This document shows, piece by piece, positions 37,241 through 46,355 of a DNA stretch of 64,000 nt (position 1 is the first letter of the stretch; every line of letters begins with the position of its first letter). This DNA is from Gnetum montanum (lineage: Eukaryota; Streptophyta; Gnetopsida; Gnetales; Gnetaceae): contig MNCI01026399.1 of NCBI GenBank assembly GCA_015680685.1, forward strand, positions 1,611,476 through 1,675,475, in the 5' to 3' direction. The translations under genes were made by a program, and so were the position numbers. Below the pieces are notes generated by a model, which saw only the letters and a program-made list of their open reading frames with translations, made no database searches and was not told the DNA's origin.

Positions 37241-37417
37241 GTAAGTTAGCACAGTCCCCGTTTGGCAGCTCCTTTTGTTTGTTTCAATATACTTTTACGT
37301 AATATTTGCTTTCTGTGTTTACGATTGGCATTTTCTTGCATGTTTTATCGTACTTGTGTTAGCTATGCTCATTCCTTTACGCATTTATCCAGAATTAATT
37401 TACGCAAGTTCGCAGTG

Positions 37418-37803
37418 GCCCGCAACGGCCTTAAACTAGTTATTTTATGCTCTCAGCCCGCAACGGCCTTAAACTAGTTATTTTATGCTCTCAGCCTGCA
37501 ACGGCCTTAAACTAGTTATTTTACGCTCCTGGCCCGCAACGGCCTTAAACTAGTTATTTTACGCTCTTAGCCCGCAATGGCCTTAAACTAGTAGCTAAGT
37601 TACGCAAATTCATATTTCGGCCCGCAACGACCTTAAACTAGTTATTTTACGCTCTTAGCCCGCAATGGCCTTAAACTAGTTATTTTATGCTCTCAGCCCG
37701 CAACGGCCTTAAACTAGTTATTTTACGCTCGCAGCCTGCAACGGCCTTAAACTAGTTATTTTACGCTCCTGGCCACGACGGCCTTAAAATAAGACTTACG
37801 CTC
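37418..37803 (+). repeat. 38-bp tandem array, about 10 units
   Basis: Each unit carries CCGCAACGGCCTTAAACTAG followed by TTATTTTA(C/T)GCTC. Some units are irregular, one being lengthened near 37590-37620. It lies at the start of the predicted sense intron, downstream of the antisense gene's stop. No spacers separate the units, so it is a minisatellite and not a CRISPR. Its 20-bp core is related to the 30-bp array at 45866. Confidence 0.9.
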
Positions 37804-37925
37804 CATTATTATTACATTTGCAAAAAAAAAAAAAAAACATGATAGGCAGTTAACATTCAATCAAGTTTTATAACATGCCTTTTCAAGTCATTTGCAACAT
37901 GATATTACACCAACGTCAACAAAAA

Positions 37926-40900
37926 TCATGCATTTCCCCTGCTACCGCTGTCACCAGTCTCCTTCAACTCTGGATCCAGTCCCAAAAGGTCATCCTCCAG
38001 TGGGCCATCATTTCTGGGAATTACCCCTTCATGAAAGATTGCCTCTTCATGAGGCTCTCATTCTAGCATTGGCTCCACAGGAGGACGCCCTTCATCGTTT
38101 CGTTCCACTTCTGCTTCCACTATTTCCTCTCCCAGCCCTTCAGCTGGCGTATCTTCTCTACCTCCTTCCGGTACCTAGGCCAAANNNNNNNNNNNNNNNN
38201 NNNNNNNNNNNNNNNNNNNNNNNNNNNNNNNNNNNNNNNNNNNNNNNNNNNNNNNNNNNNNNNNNNNNNNNNNNNNNNNNNNNNNNNNNNNNNNNNNNNN
38301 NNNNNNNNNNNNNNNNNNNNNNNNNNNNNNNNNNNNNNNNNNNNNNNNNNNNNNNNNNNNNNNNNNNNNNNNNNNNNNNNNNNNNNNNNNNNNNNNNNNN
38401 NNNNNNNNNNNNNNNNNNNNNNNNNNNNNNNNNNNNNNNNNNNNNNNNNNNNNNNNNNNNNNNNNNNNNNNNNNNNNNNNNNNNNNNNNNNNNNNNNNNN
38501 NNNNNNNNNNNNNNNNNNNNNNNNNNNNNNNNNNNNNNNNNNNNNNNNNNNNNNNNNNNNNNNNNNGTCTCGACTTTTCTGAGCTAGGAGCTCTATTTGC
38601 ATCCTTTGCTCTACTAACGCTCGACTGGTCTGTACACTGTTCTTGATGGCTGTCCAATAACAGGAGTGATCAATAACAGCAGTACGCCAGTCTTCGTCCC
38701 TTGTCACTCGAGCCTGTAGGAACTCGTACCGTACCCTCAGGTCCTCGACTTCCTTAGTCAAGGATTCAACCCTCTCTTCTGACCGCTGCAGCTTCTTCCA
38801 TAGGGCTTCATTAACATTCCTGCTTTCCCATATGGAGCGTGTCGAGCGTAACACACATTTACGCATTTCCTCATAAATGTGGTGTGGCACGACCACCCCA
38901 TCAGATGGGGGCTCTCCTGTGTGTAGGTCAATGGGCTCCGCAGGATCCCATCGGAGGTGAGCTCCTAACAGAAAACAAGCATCAAGACAGACGACATATT
39001 ACCACTAAGACATCATGTTGTAACTTAGTTAACTTACCAGCGCCAGGTTCAATGCGTTCCAGACGCGCGATCATGTCGCTGACGACGCCTTCCATGAAGG
39101 CAAACTTATCGGGGAAGTCTCTCCACCTTTTGTTAACAGTAGCAGACGCTGAGGCTTCTCCTTCCCCTATAGCGTAAATCAGGTTAGACATTATCCTTAT
39201 TAACACATTCTTTTGAATATGCTAACACACTCATTACCTCTGCCGGTGACAGTGGCGACCTCATCGACATCCTCTGTATTTCTTTCTCTTTCACGCACCG
39301 GAGTCTGTGCGTCGCTGGTTCCAGCCGCAGGGGCCTCCTCAAGTACCCCAGTAGGTATGCGGCTCCCGCTAGCGGCTGGGGCCGCCTCACACACTGGAGC
39401 CTGCACACGGCACGTATTAACAGTTGGGGCCTCTTCTTCCAAAATTGAGGCCCCCTTCCCACGGCTTAGTACCAGCGCCCCTGTCGCAGGGGTCAATTGC
39501 CCTGACATTTTTTCTGTTTATACCACCATATGTCAGCATATAGTTCCAAATCATGTAAGTGAAACATTGTGTATATAGACCATTCACACTTACCAGGCGG
39601 AGGCTTATTCTGCTACACCTTGAGCCCAACGGTGTGGCCTGCCTCACCTCCAGGGGCCTTAGCCAGGCGGAGCCTCTTCCGCCGAGTTACCGGTTCCATG
39701 ATTTCCTCCGCCAGGCGTTTCCCCCGTGAGGCGTCGCCGGTATAGGTAGGCATTATCCCGCCTACACTGTCAAGACCTCGCACTCGGGGTGCCGTCATGC
39801 CTTTAGTCATTACAGACAACGACTCTTCGATCCCTTCCAGCGGATCCTGCCCACGGGTAGTGCTAAGGATGTGGGCAATCCAAGGTCTGGACAGTTGGTC
39901 TCGGTCTTGCTGTACCCAGACCCCATTCCTTTGAATGACCAGATACTCAGCAAACCACCGGAGGATGGCTATGAAAAAGGCATGGTGCACATTGAAGCGG
40001 GACTCAAGCTTCTCGCGAAGCTTGACCATTTCACTGCGCAACCCCTTGGTGAGATGGCTTCCCCAATCAAACTGGGCTCCCTCCTCCAGAACCTCTCGTA
40101 TAATACGTGTCTGTTCTACTGAAAAGAACCTCGCCTGCGAGAGAGTCTTGGGGAAGGTCCGGGTCCGAAAAAGGGAATAAAGCGTCTTGGCGGTCCTCAG
40201 CTTGAATTGTTCACAAGGAAACCCTTTGGTCTCATTAGGGATCCTCACCCACTCCTTCAGAAACTCCTCGACTCTGACGCTCCTCTTGGTCTTCACTTTT
40301 ACGGGAAGGTCATTGGAGGGGACGCCAAACAGGTCCGAGAAGAGCTGAGCGTTGATATCAAAGTTTACACGCACGTTATGCACGCACGTGCTGAAACGAT
40401 CTGCCTTCTCGCTGAAGGAGTTGACCAGGCCTATCATCTCGCTGGCAGGGACATCAGGAGTTGCAGCCAAAAACAGGTGCATTAGCCCGGTGGCCTGGAT
40501 CTTGGTGACCACTGCAACTGGGGCCGCCGAGTGGCCAAGCCAATGCTGTGCTTCCTTGATGTCCCCGTAACGAAAAAGGACATCTCTCGTCTCGCGGCCG
40601 GAAATCGTAAGGGTAATCTCCCGGGATTCCCTGACTGGAAGTAAAACATGCAAGTCAAAAACGCAAGTCAAAACGGAAATATTATTGCAATACGCATAAC
40701 TCATAACTACGCTCATAACATTAAAACACGCAGCAGCCTCACCGGGGCCAAACGGCAATGGAAATTGTGGGAGCTCCCTCTCCACGTCCTCGACACTGAG
40801 GGGCGGATCCAGGGTCCAGTCCTCGTGCAGCCCCCCGAGCTCCTGACAGTTCTTGAAAGGGTGCTCATAACGGGTGTGATACTCACGCATCTCGTGGCCA

Positions 40901-41939
40901 ATTTGCCTGATAACACCGGCACGAACGTTGTTAGTCACGGTAAACGCCTTTATTGCTGTTTCGGCCCAGGCCAGCGTATCGCCATCGCCGATTAGCTGGT
41001 TGTCGCGTATAAAAAACCTATACCACACAGCGTAAGCTTAACCTACACTCTACATCTAGACTTCTCTCGCCTCCTTTTACATCAAAAATAGACATTGTAA
41101 CATAATAAAAGACAATACAGCTAGCCAGATCTGCTTACCCGCCTGCGTAGTACACCGTGCCTTGTGGGTTCTGGAAGTACGTTGACACATCGCGAGCCAC
41201 GAACAACGTGTTGTATGCATGATAACAGTTGAAACGGGCCATATTCCAAACCCAGTGTAAGCTCCTCAGACCCCGGGAGCTGAGCACTTGGTCCTCGGGA
41301 TAGCCCGTCTCAATGGCTCCGTCTGTCAGGTAGGCCAGAATCCCCTGCAAAGACCCAGGCAATAGGTGCTCCAAAATGGCACCGGCGACATCTCCAGTCA
41401 CATTAGACCAGATGATGATGCTGAAGTTACGCAGTAGAAACTGCAGAAATTCCAGCGCCCTCTTTCGGAACCAAATGGCCTTCCCCTGCACTCTGGTGTG
41501 AGGGGGAGGAACATTGGGGACAATAGGGTTCAGCCAACACAAAACCCCAATGATGTCCAGCACAACCAGAATGGGCTTCAGTGCGATGCTGTATGGAAAA
41601 GCCAAAACCTATATTAACACAACCAGGCCGAAATCGCCCAAACCCTTGCAACAACGCAAGGTTTGTCCCTGACGACGGCGATGAACGCAACCTCACCAAA
41701 ACCCTCGCATTAGCCTGAGGTTCGCAAATTTTGACATTCACATTCACGCAAAAGACGTTGAAGAAAAAAAAAATAGACAAGACATATAGAACAAGCGTAA
41801 GTATGGGAAGAATGGCCTACCGGTTAAAAGGCGTCAGGTCGCAAACGTCGATCAGCGCCTGTGAGACACGGTTCAAACTTGCCTGCACTTCATCAATTTT
41901 GGCCAGTTTCGCGTTCTTCTTCTTCGCCTTCGGGGCCAT
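37926..41939 (-). CDS. Antisense multi-exon gene inside the Tat element
   Basis: Predicted exons on the minus strand: 41939-41821, 41588-41139, 41017-40743, 40634-39594, 39513-39238, 39166-39038, 38964 into the N gap (38566-38185), and 38184-37926 to a TGA. All six visible introns (232, 121, 108, 80, 71 and 73 bp) are GT-AG with good donors (e.g. CTG|GTAAGT), and every exon-exon phase agrees, giving 896 codons before the gap and about 86 after it. Protein order: basic N-terminus MAPKAKKKNAK; FCP1/NIF-like segment (about residues 41-110); a large globular domain (about 280-520); an Ala/Pro-rich linker; a coiled coil (about 790-896); an acidic tail. Damage is light: one in-frame TAG (39613-39615) and one TGA in the last exon. 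The start ATG has a good context (GTGATGG). Whether it is an element gene or a captured host gene is unknown. Confidence 0.7.
38185..38566. other. Assembly gap (382 N)
   Basis: A run of N inside exon 7 of the antisense gene. The true length is unknown, so the frame relation of the coiled-coil part (38567-38964) to the last exon (37926-38184) cannot be verified. ORFs drawn through it are artefacts. Confidence 0.99.
39594..40634 (-). other. Exon 4: large domain resembling plant transposon-protein domains
   Basis: About 347 codons. It contains 'VNFDINAQLFSDLFGVPSND', then 'EEFLKEWVRI' and 'GFPCEQFKLRTAKTLYSLF', then 'RFFSVEQTRIIREVLEEGAQ' and 'FDWGSHLTKGL'. The layout (F-x2-x-A-x3-LxG-x-P; a helix-rich 'rT-P-ktlSqa' segment; an I-x3-L-x-G-x2-x-D/W-G motif) recalls the 'putative plant transposon protein' domain found in additional ORFs of plant retroelements. 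This resemblance is from memory of the pattern and is not a search result. A TAG at 39613-39615 precedes the exon end by six codons, yet the frame continues through three further exons. A nuclear-signal-like 'RRKRLRLAK' is near the exon end. Confidence 0.45.
41139..41588 (-). other. Exon 2: degenerate FCP1/NIF-like phosphatase segment
   Basis: The exon opens 'IALKPILVVLDIIGVLCWLN', like the DxDG(V/T)L strand of FCP1/NLI-interacting-factor phosphatases, followed by a typical 'RKRALEFLQFLL' helix and 'FSIIIWSNVTGDVAGAILEH' (the family's V-x-I-W-[ST] strand and helix). In active members the first motif is Asp-x-Asp-Gly. Here the nucleophile-position Asp remains but the second Asp is Ile, so phosphatase activity is unlikely. 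These enzymes normally dephosphorylate the RNA polymerase II C-terminal domain. The downstream half of the fold is not recognisable. Assignment is by motif eye-match only. Confidence 0.5.
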
Positions 41940-42084
41940 CACGATAGTTGTAGAATTTCTTCACAACTTACTTGCAAATCTTCACAAGATTCTACACCCC
42001 AACTCTCTGCTCTTCCTTTTCTCAGCGACAATTGCAGATTCAAATTCACGATAGCCAACAACTAGTTCTCATCAAAAAACTATC

Positions 42085-42092
42085 TACTTATA
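42085..42092 (-). promoter_or_regulatory. TATA-like box of the antisense gene
   Basis: The minus strand reads TATAAGTA about 145 nt upstream of the antisense ATG (41939), still inside the sense intron. Position and spacing suit a plant core promoter. It is unverified. Confidence 0.4.
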
Positions 42093-42349
42093 CACGAGGA
42101 TCACCGACTTGATATCAGAATTAAGCGGAACTTTCCTGAAACGGAATCCACAAATCTAGATATTAATGCGGCCGATATCGCATGCGCCACTGTCCGAAAT
42201 GACGTTAAACTACCACATCTTATCACCTCGTAATCGGGTTACATTGATTACAAGCTTTGTCTATATTTTTCAAAATTCAGTTAGCCTTCACGTTTGGCGA
42301 CATCACGTCACTTGTCTCCTAACCATTTACGCACTCGCTGGTTTTGCAG

Positions 42350-43603
42350 GACAGACGGAGGATGGACGCCATAGTTTCAGCACCATTAATTTTGACAGGC
42401 CCATACGGGAACTTAACTAGATAGATGGACTCCACACTAGTAGACGACAACCCCCCTTTAGAAAGCGTAACCATAGTTGTGTCAGAGACGTCGCCAGAAT
42501 GGCCAGAACAGTCAGCGTGCACGCTAGACCTAGAAGCTGGGGACATAACCGAAGACCCCCTTAGTGAGGTCCCTATCGTTACGCATAGGGGTGAGACTAA
42601 AACGCTCAAAGTCAGTTCCTTGTTAGACAAGAAAACACACAACGCTATAAAAAAGGTCCTGCAAGACAACATTACTATCTTTGCATGGTCATACGAGGAT
42701 ATGCCTGGATTAGATCCTAGATTGATCCAACATAACATCATCCTCGACCCACAGGTTAAAGCGGTTAGACAAAAGGCACGCAAAATCAAACCAGAGATCG
42801 CACTAGCAGTGCGTGATGAAATCACCAAGCTATACCAGGCTGGTTTCATCCGTGTGGTCGATTACTCGGACTGGGTCTCCAACATCGTGGTCGTGCCGAA
42901 GAAGACCGGGAGCATACGCATATGCATAGACTTCTGGGATTTGAACAAAGCCACGATCAAGGATAACTTCCTGTTGCCAAGTATCGACCAGCTGGTGGAT
43001 ACAACAACCGGGCATGCGCTTCTATCCTTCATGGATGGCTTTTTAGGCTATAACCAGATTCGCATCAACCTAGAACATCAACTGACCACGACGTTCATGA
43101 CACCCTGGGGCACCTTTTGCTACACCATGATGCCTTTTGGTCTGAAAAATGCCGGAGCAACGTACCAGCGGGCCATGACATACATCTTCAGTGATTACCT
43201 CCTAGGAAGGTTGAATGATTACGTGGACAACATAGCTGTGAAGTCTTTGAAGTCGGAAGATCATTCAGAGGACCTGGAATTAGTCCTTAAAAGATGTTCT
43301 ACGCACGAGCTCCGGCTTAACCCAAAGAAATGCGTATTCGGAGTTAAAACCGGACGCATGCTGGGGTTTGTGGTATCGGAAACCGGCATACGAGTTGACC
43401 TTGATAAAGTCAAAGCCATTGTCGAGTTAACACCTCCCACAGACCTCAAGCAACTACGTGGGTTGCAGGGACGCTTACAGTTTATACGCAGATTCATTTC
43501 GAGGTTAACCGACAAATTACACCCTATGCAACACTTGTTGAAAAAGGGGGTTAATTTCGAATGGACCGATAATTGCCAGTGTGCGTTTGACAGTTTAAAA
43601 TAA
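42350..43603 (+). pseudogene. Reverse transcriptase, level-4 Tat element
   Basis: The pol exon starts at the predicted acceptor. Apart from TAG 42422-42424 it is open to TAA 43601-43603. RT blocks: 'GFIRVVDYSDWVSNIVVVPK', 'IRICIDFWDLNKAT' (usual Arg-Asp-Leu-Asn has Trp for Arg), 'FMDGFLGYNQI', 'MMPFGLKNAGATYQR', and 'NDYVDNIAVKS' at about 43215-43245. The last is the Tyr-x-Asp-Asp catalytic box with its final Asp changed to Asn, so polymerase activity should be lost. Both changes are explained by C-to-T or G-to-A transitions. RT connection and 'LRGLQGRLQFIRRF' follow. Confidence 0.9.
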
Positions 43604-44060
43604 GAACTGCAACATCTACTGATGGTTTTCCCGCCACAAAGGGATCTGCCTTTTTTCATTTACCTCGCAACTTCGGACGTAGCAATAGCAGCATTGCTTT
43701 GTCAAAAGAGGGATGATGGGTCGGAAATGCCCATTTACTACTTGAGCCACGCTCTATGTGCGTATGAGATGAGATATAACGACGTTGAGCGTAATTGCTT
43801 AGTATTAGTTTTTACACTCAAGAAATGTAGGCATTATCTTTTCCGTAGTCAAGTTAACGTCATCTGTAAAAACAACATCCTTAGAGCCATTACGCATAGC
43901 TTATACGAGAGTAGCAAAATAGCTCGCTGGAAGGCTATCACTGCGGAATTTGATCTGCACTATATTGGTCAATCATCCACGAAAGGCCAAGCAATAGCTG
44001 ACCAGTTAATGACTTCACCGATTAACAATCATGCAACCATAGAACCAGAGTTCCCAGACG
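43604..44060 (+). pseudogene. RNase H (first), level-4 element
   Basis: Same frame as RT, separated by one TAA. It contains 'FIYLATSDVAIAALL' (first Asp), 'YLSHALCAYEMRYNDVERN' (Glu), and 'CRHYLFRSQVNVICKNNI', where the Asp of the usual His-Asp/Lys-Asp block is Asn. It ends near 'GQAIADQLM'. It would degrade RNA in the RNA-DNA hybrid during cDNA synthesis. Confidence 0.85.
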
Positions 44061-44757
44061 AACATGTACATAGTCTAAGCCTTGTCTCGACAGGTCTCGA
44101 AGCAATGTTGTACTTTGACGGAGCTTCAACTGCCATAGGCGGCAGTGCTGCCACTGTCCTTATGCTATCGCCTGAGGATGTGCGTCTACACGCTTATCGA
44201 TTGACCTTCCCTTGTACGAACAACGTAGCAGAGTACGAGGGCTCCTCAGGGGGTTACTAACTGCAGGTGAACTCGATGTGCAACACCTGGCGGTTAGGGG
44301 TGATTCGATGCTTGTTATAAATCAAATCACTGGAGTCTACGCCTACAAGGCTATACATTTGCAGCACTACTGCGACCAGGCTAAAGATCTTCTGAGGCGA
44401 TTTACGACCTTCGACGCCCAACACGTCCTGAGGACTGACAACACACTGGCCGACGCACTTGCCACTCTGGCTTTACATGTGCCTTCACACCTGCTTAACA
44501 CCTACCCTGCATTGATTACAGACTGCGTAGACCCCGTCATTCAGACGGTGCAAATCTCCTCTCTTATCGAGGAAAGCACGCCTGAATGGTACGATAACAG
44601 CAAAACTTATCTTTTGCAAGGTGAGCTATCATCTACATTAACACGCGCACAGAAAGATGCAATCCGTAAGCGGGCTAGGCAATACATCATCATTGGAGAC
44701 AACACTCTTTGTAGATGCTCCTTTGATGGCGTGTTGCTTACCTACGTTGACAAAGAC
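44061..44757 (+). pseudogene. Archaeal-type second RNase H, level-4 element
   Basis: 'LYFDGASTAIGGSAATVLM' (catalytic Asp), 'TNNVAEYE' (Glu), then, after a 1-nt deletion near 44238 that shifts the frame, 'LAVRGDSMLVINQITG' (Asp) and 'HVLRTDNTLADALA' (Asp). This second RNase H is a defining trait of plant Tat-lineage elements and settles the classification. The frame continues into integrase after TAG 44758-44760. Confidence 0.85.
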
Positions 44758-45816
44758 TAGGCGCAGCACATAGTCAGCGACGTTCACGAGGGACTGTGTG
44801 GCGGCCACGTAGCACCAAGGTCTATGGTCCTGAAAATCCGACGCTTAGGATACTACTGGCCACACATGGAACGAGACTGCCTGACAAAAGTCAAAACCTG
44901 TGACACGTGTCAACGGCACGCAAACCTCATCCATGTGTCACCCACAGAATTGCATACGACACAGATAACATGGCCATTTCAATGATGGGGACTGGACATC
45001 ATAGGACCCGTCACGCCAAAATCTTCTGTAGGGCATAGCTTCATTATTACCCTTACTGAGTACTTTACAAAGTGGGTAGAAGCCGTCCCCCTGCGGAAAA
45101 TCACATCCCAACAGGCTTGCCATTTTATCTTGGACAACATCGTAACCCAATTTGGCCTCCCGATGACTATTGTGACCGACAATGGGCCACAGTTTAGTAG
45201 CGTGGATACCAAATCCTTCTGTGACAACCTAGGCATTAGGTAGTCTTTTTCCTCTTCTTATTACCCACAGGCAAATGGTCAAGCTGAAGCATCAAACAAA
45301 ATAGTCATCAATTTGCTCAAGAAAATGCTCGACGGCAACAAAAGACGGTGGCACAAATAGATCCTCTATGTGCTATGGGCATATTGTACGACGTGTAGGA
45401 CAGCTACGAGTAGTACGCCCTATGGCCTGGTTTACGGATCTGAAGCAGTGCTACCTCTTGAATTGCAAATTCCTTCTCTGAGAATGGTCCTCTCCACCAT
45501 TATAAATGAGGCTCAACACACAGAGGCTCAAATAATGGATTTGGATTCAATAGAAGAGAAGCGGATACAGGCTCTTGGTGCAATTGAGAAGTATCAGGAC
45601 AAACAGCGCCAGAAACATCGCCACAACCTTCAACAGCGCCCGATCAAGAAAGGAGATCTTGTTCTCAAGGCTGTGCGTGAACCAGTAGGCAAGTTCTCTG
45701 CAAATTGGGAAGGCCCTTTCTTGGTGGTCGACGCATATGGCAACGGAGCGTTCAGATTAGAAGACGTCAATGGCAACGAATTAGCGAACCCTGTAAATCA
45801 CGTATACTTGAAGTAG
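44758..45816 (+). pseudogene. Integrase, level-4 element
   Basis: Zinc-binding HHCC region: His in 'HIVSDVHEGLCGGH' and Cys pair in 'TCDTCQRH'. Core: 'WGLDIIGP' (Asp), 'IVTDNGPQFSS' (Asp), 'YYPQANGQAEASNK' (Glu), so the D,D,E triad is intact. C-terminal part 'KKGDLVLKAVREP' and 'WEGPFLVVDAYGNGAFRLED' to the TAG at 45814-45816. Internal stops: TGA 44983, TAG 45241, TAG 45358. It would insert cDNA and leave the 5-bp duplication seen here. Confidence 0.9.
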
Positions 45817-45865
45817 TATTTCATCTAGCAGCATCAACGGTGTAGACAGCAGGTATGGCAGTATT

Positions 45866-46355
45866 CGTCCGCTACGACATAAAACTGGCATTGCACGTCC
45901 GCTACGACGTAAAACTGGCACTGAACGACCGCTATGACGTAAAACTGGCACTGATCGTCCGCTACGACGTAAAACTGGCATGCCTTGCACACGTCCGCCA
46001 CGACGCTAAACTGGTAACTGGTAACCGTCCGCTACGACGTAAAACTGGCACTATTGTACAGGTCCGCCAAGACAAAAAACTGGCATCTTTTGCACGTGTC
46101 CGCCACGACGCTAAACTGGCACAGGTACGTAGCCTTCTGCTGAGATGTAAAACTAGCCCAGCTTTGTCCCTGGGTCATGACGCTAAACTGACATCCAAAA
46201 CACGGTCTGTTGAAACCATAAACCAGCCTAACCACCATCCGCTACGATGTAAAACTAGCACTTCTCGGTCTGCCCGGACTTTAAACTGGGACCATGGTCT
46301 ACTGAGACTTAAAACCAGTAACGACAGTCTTCTAAGACTTAAAAATGGGATGTAC
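45866..46355 (+). repeat. 30-bp tandem array in the 3' UTR of level-4 element
   Basis: The first four units begin at 45866, 45896, 45926 and 45956, exactly 30 bp apart, each carrying CCGCTACGACGTAAAACTGG. Later units are degenerate and partly expanded. It lies just past the integrase stop, where Tat/Ogre elements are known to generate tandem repeats. The 364-codon ORF over it (45855-46949) is a by-product of the 3n period. Confidence 0.85.

Larger units (their letters stand above)
37241..42349 (+). other. Predicted sense intron of level-4 element (about 5.1 kb)
   Basis: Donor GC|GTAAGTTAG at 37241 and acceptor GGTTTTGCAG ending at 42349. Both exon ends are phase 0 in the same reading frame: gag-protease ends on the codon 37238-37240, and 42350 starts 'DRRRMDAIVSAPLILTGPYG' leading into RT. 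Ogre elements of the Tat lineage are known to have an intron between protease and RT, though a much shorter one. This one contains a 38-bp tandem array and an entire antisense gene with its promoter region. The splice call is from sequence only. Confidence 0.65.

Noticed and set aside
37418-37803. Regularly spaced repeats resembling a CRISPR array
   Set aside because: Units are head-to-tail without unique spacers, in a plant retrotransposon intron. It is a minisatellite.
37822-37837. A16 run as the poly(A) tail of a retrocopied gene
   Set aside because: It is on the sense strand, while the neighbouring gene is antisense and has introns, so it is not a processed retrocopy. No target duplication surrounds it.
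37892-38657. ORFs running through the N gap
   Set aside because: The X residues are the assembly gap, whose length is nominal. Only the parts supported by the antisense exon model were kept.
33416-45816. Possible use of TAG as a sense codon or programmed readthrough in level 4
   Set aside because: TAGs fall at positions where relatives or motifs expect Trp, Gln or other residues, RT catalytic residues are mutated by the same transition types, and TAA/TGA also occur. Decay explains all of it.
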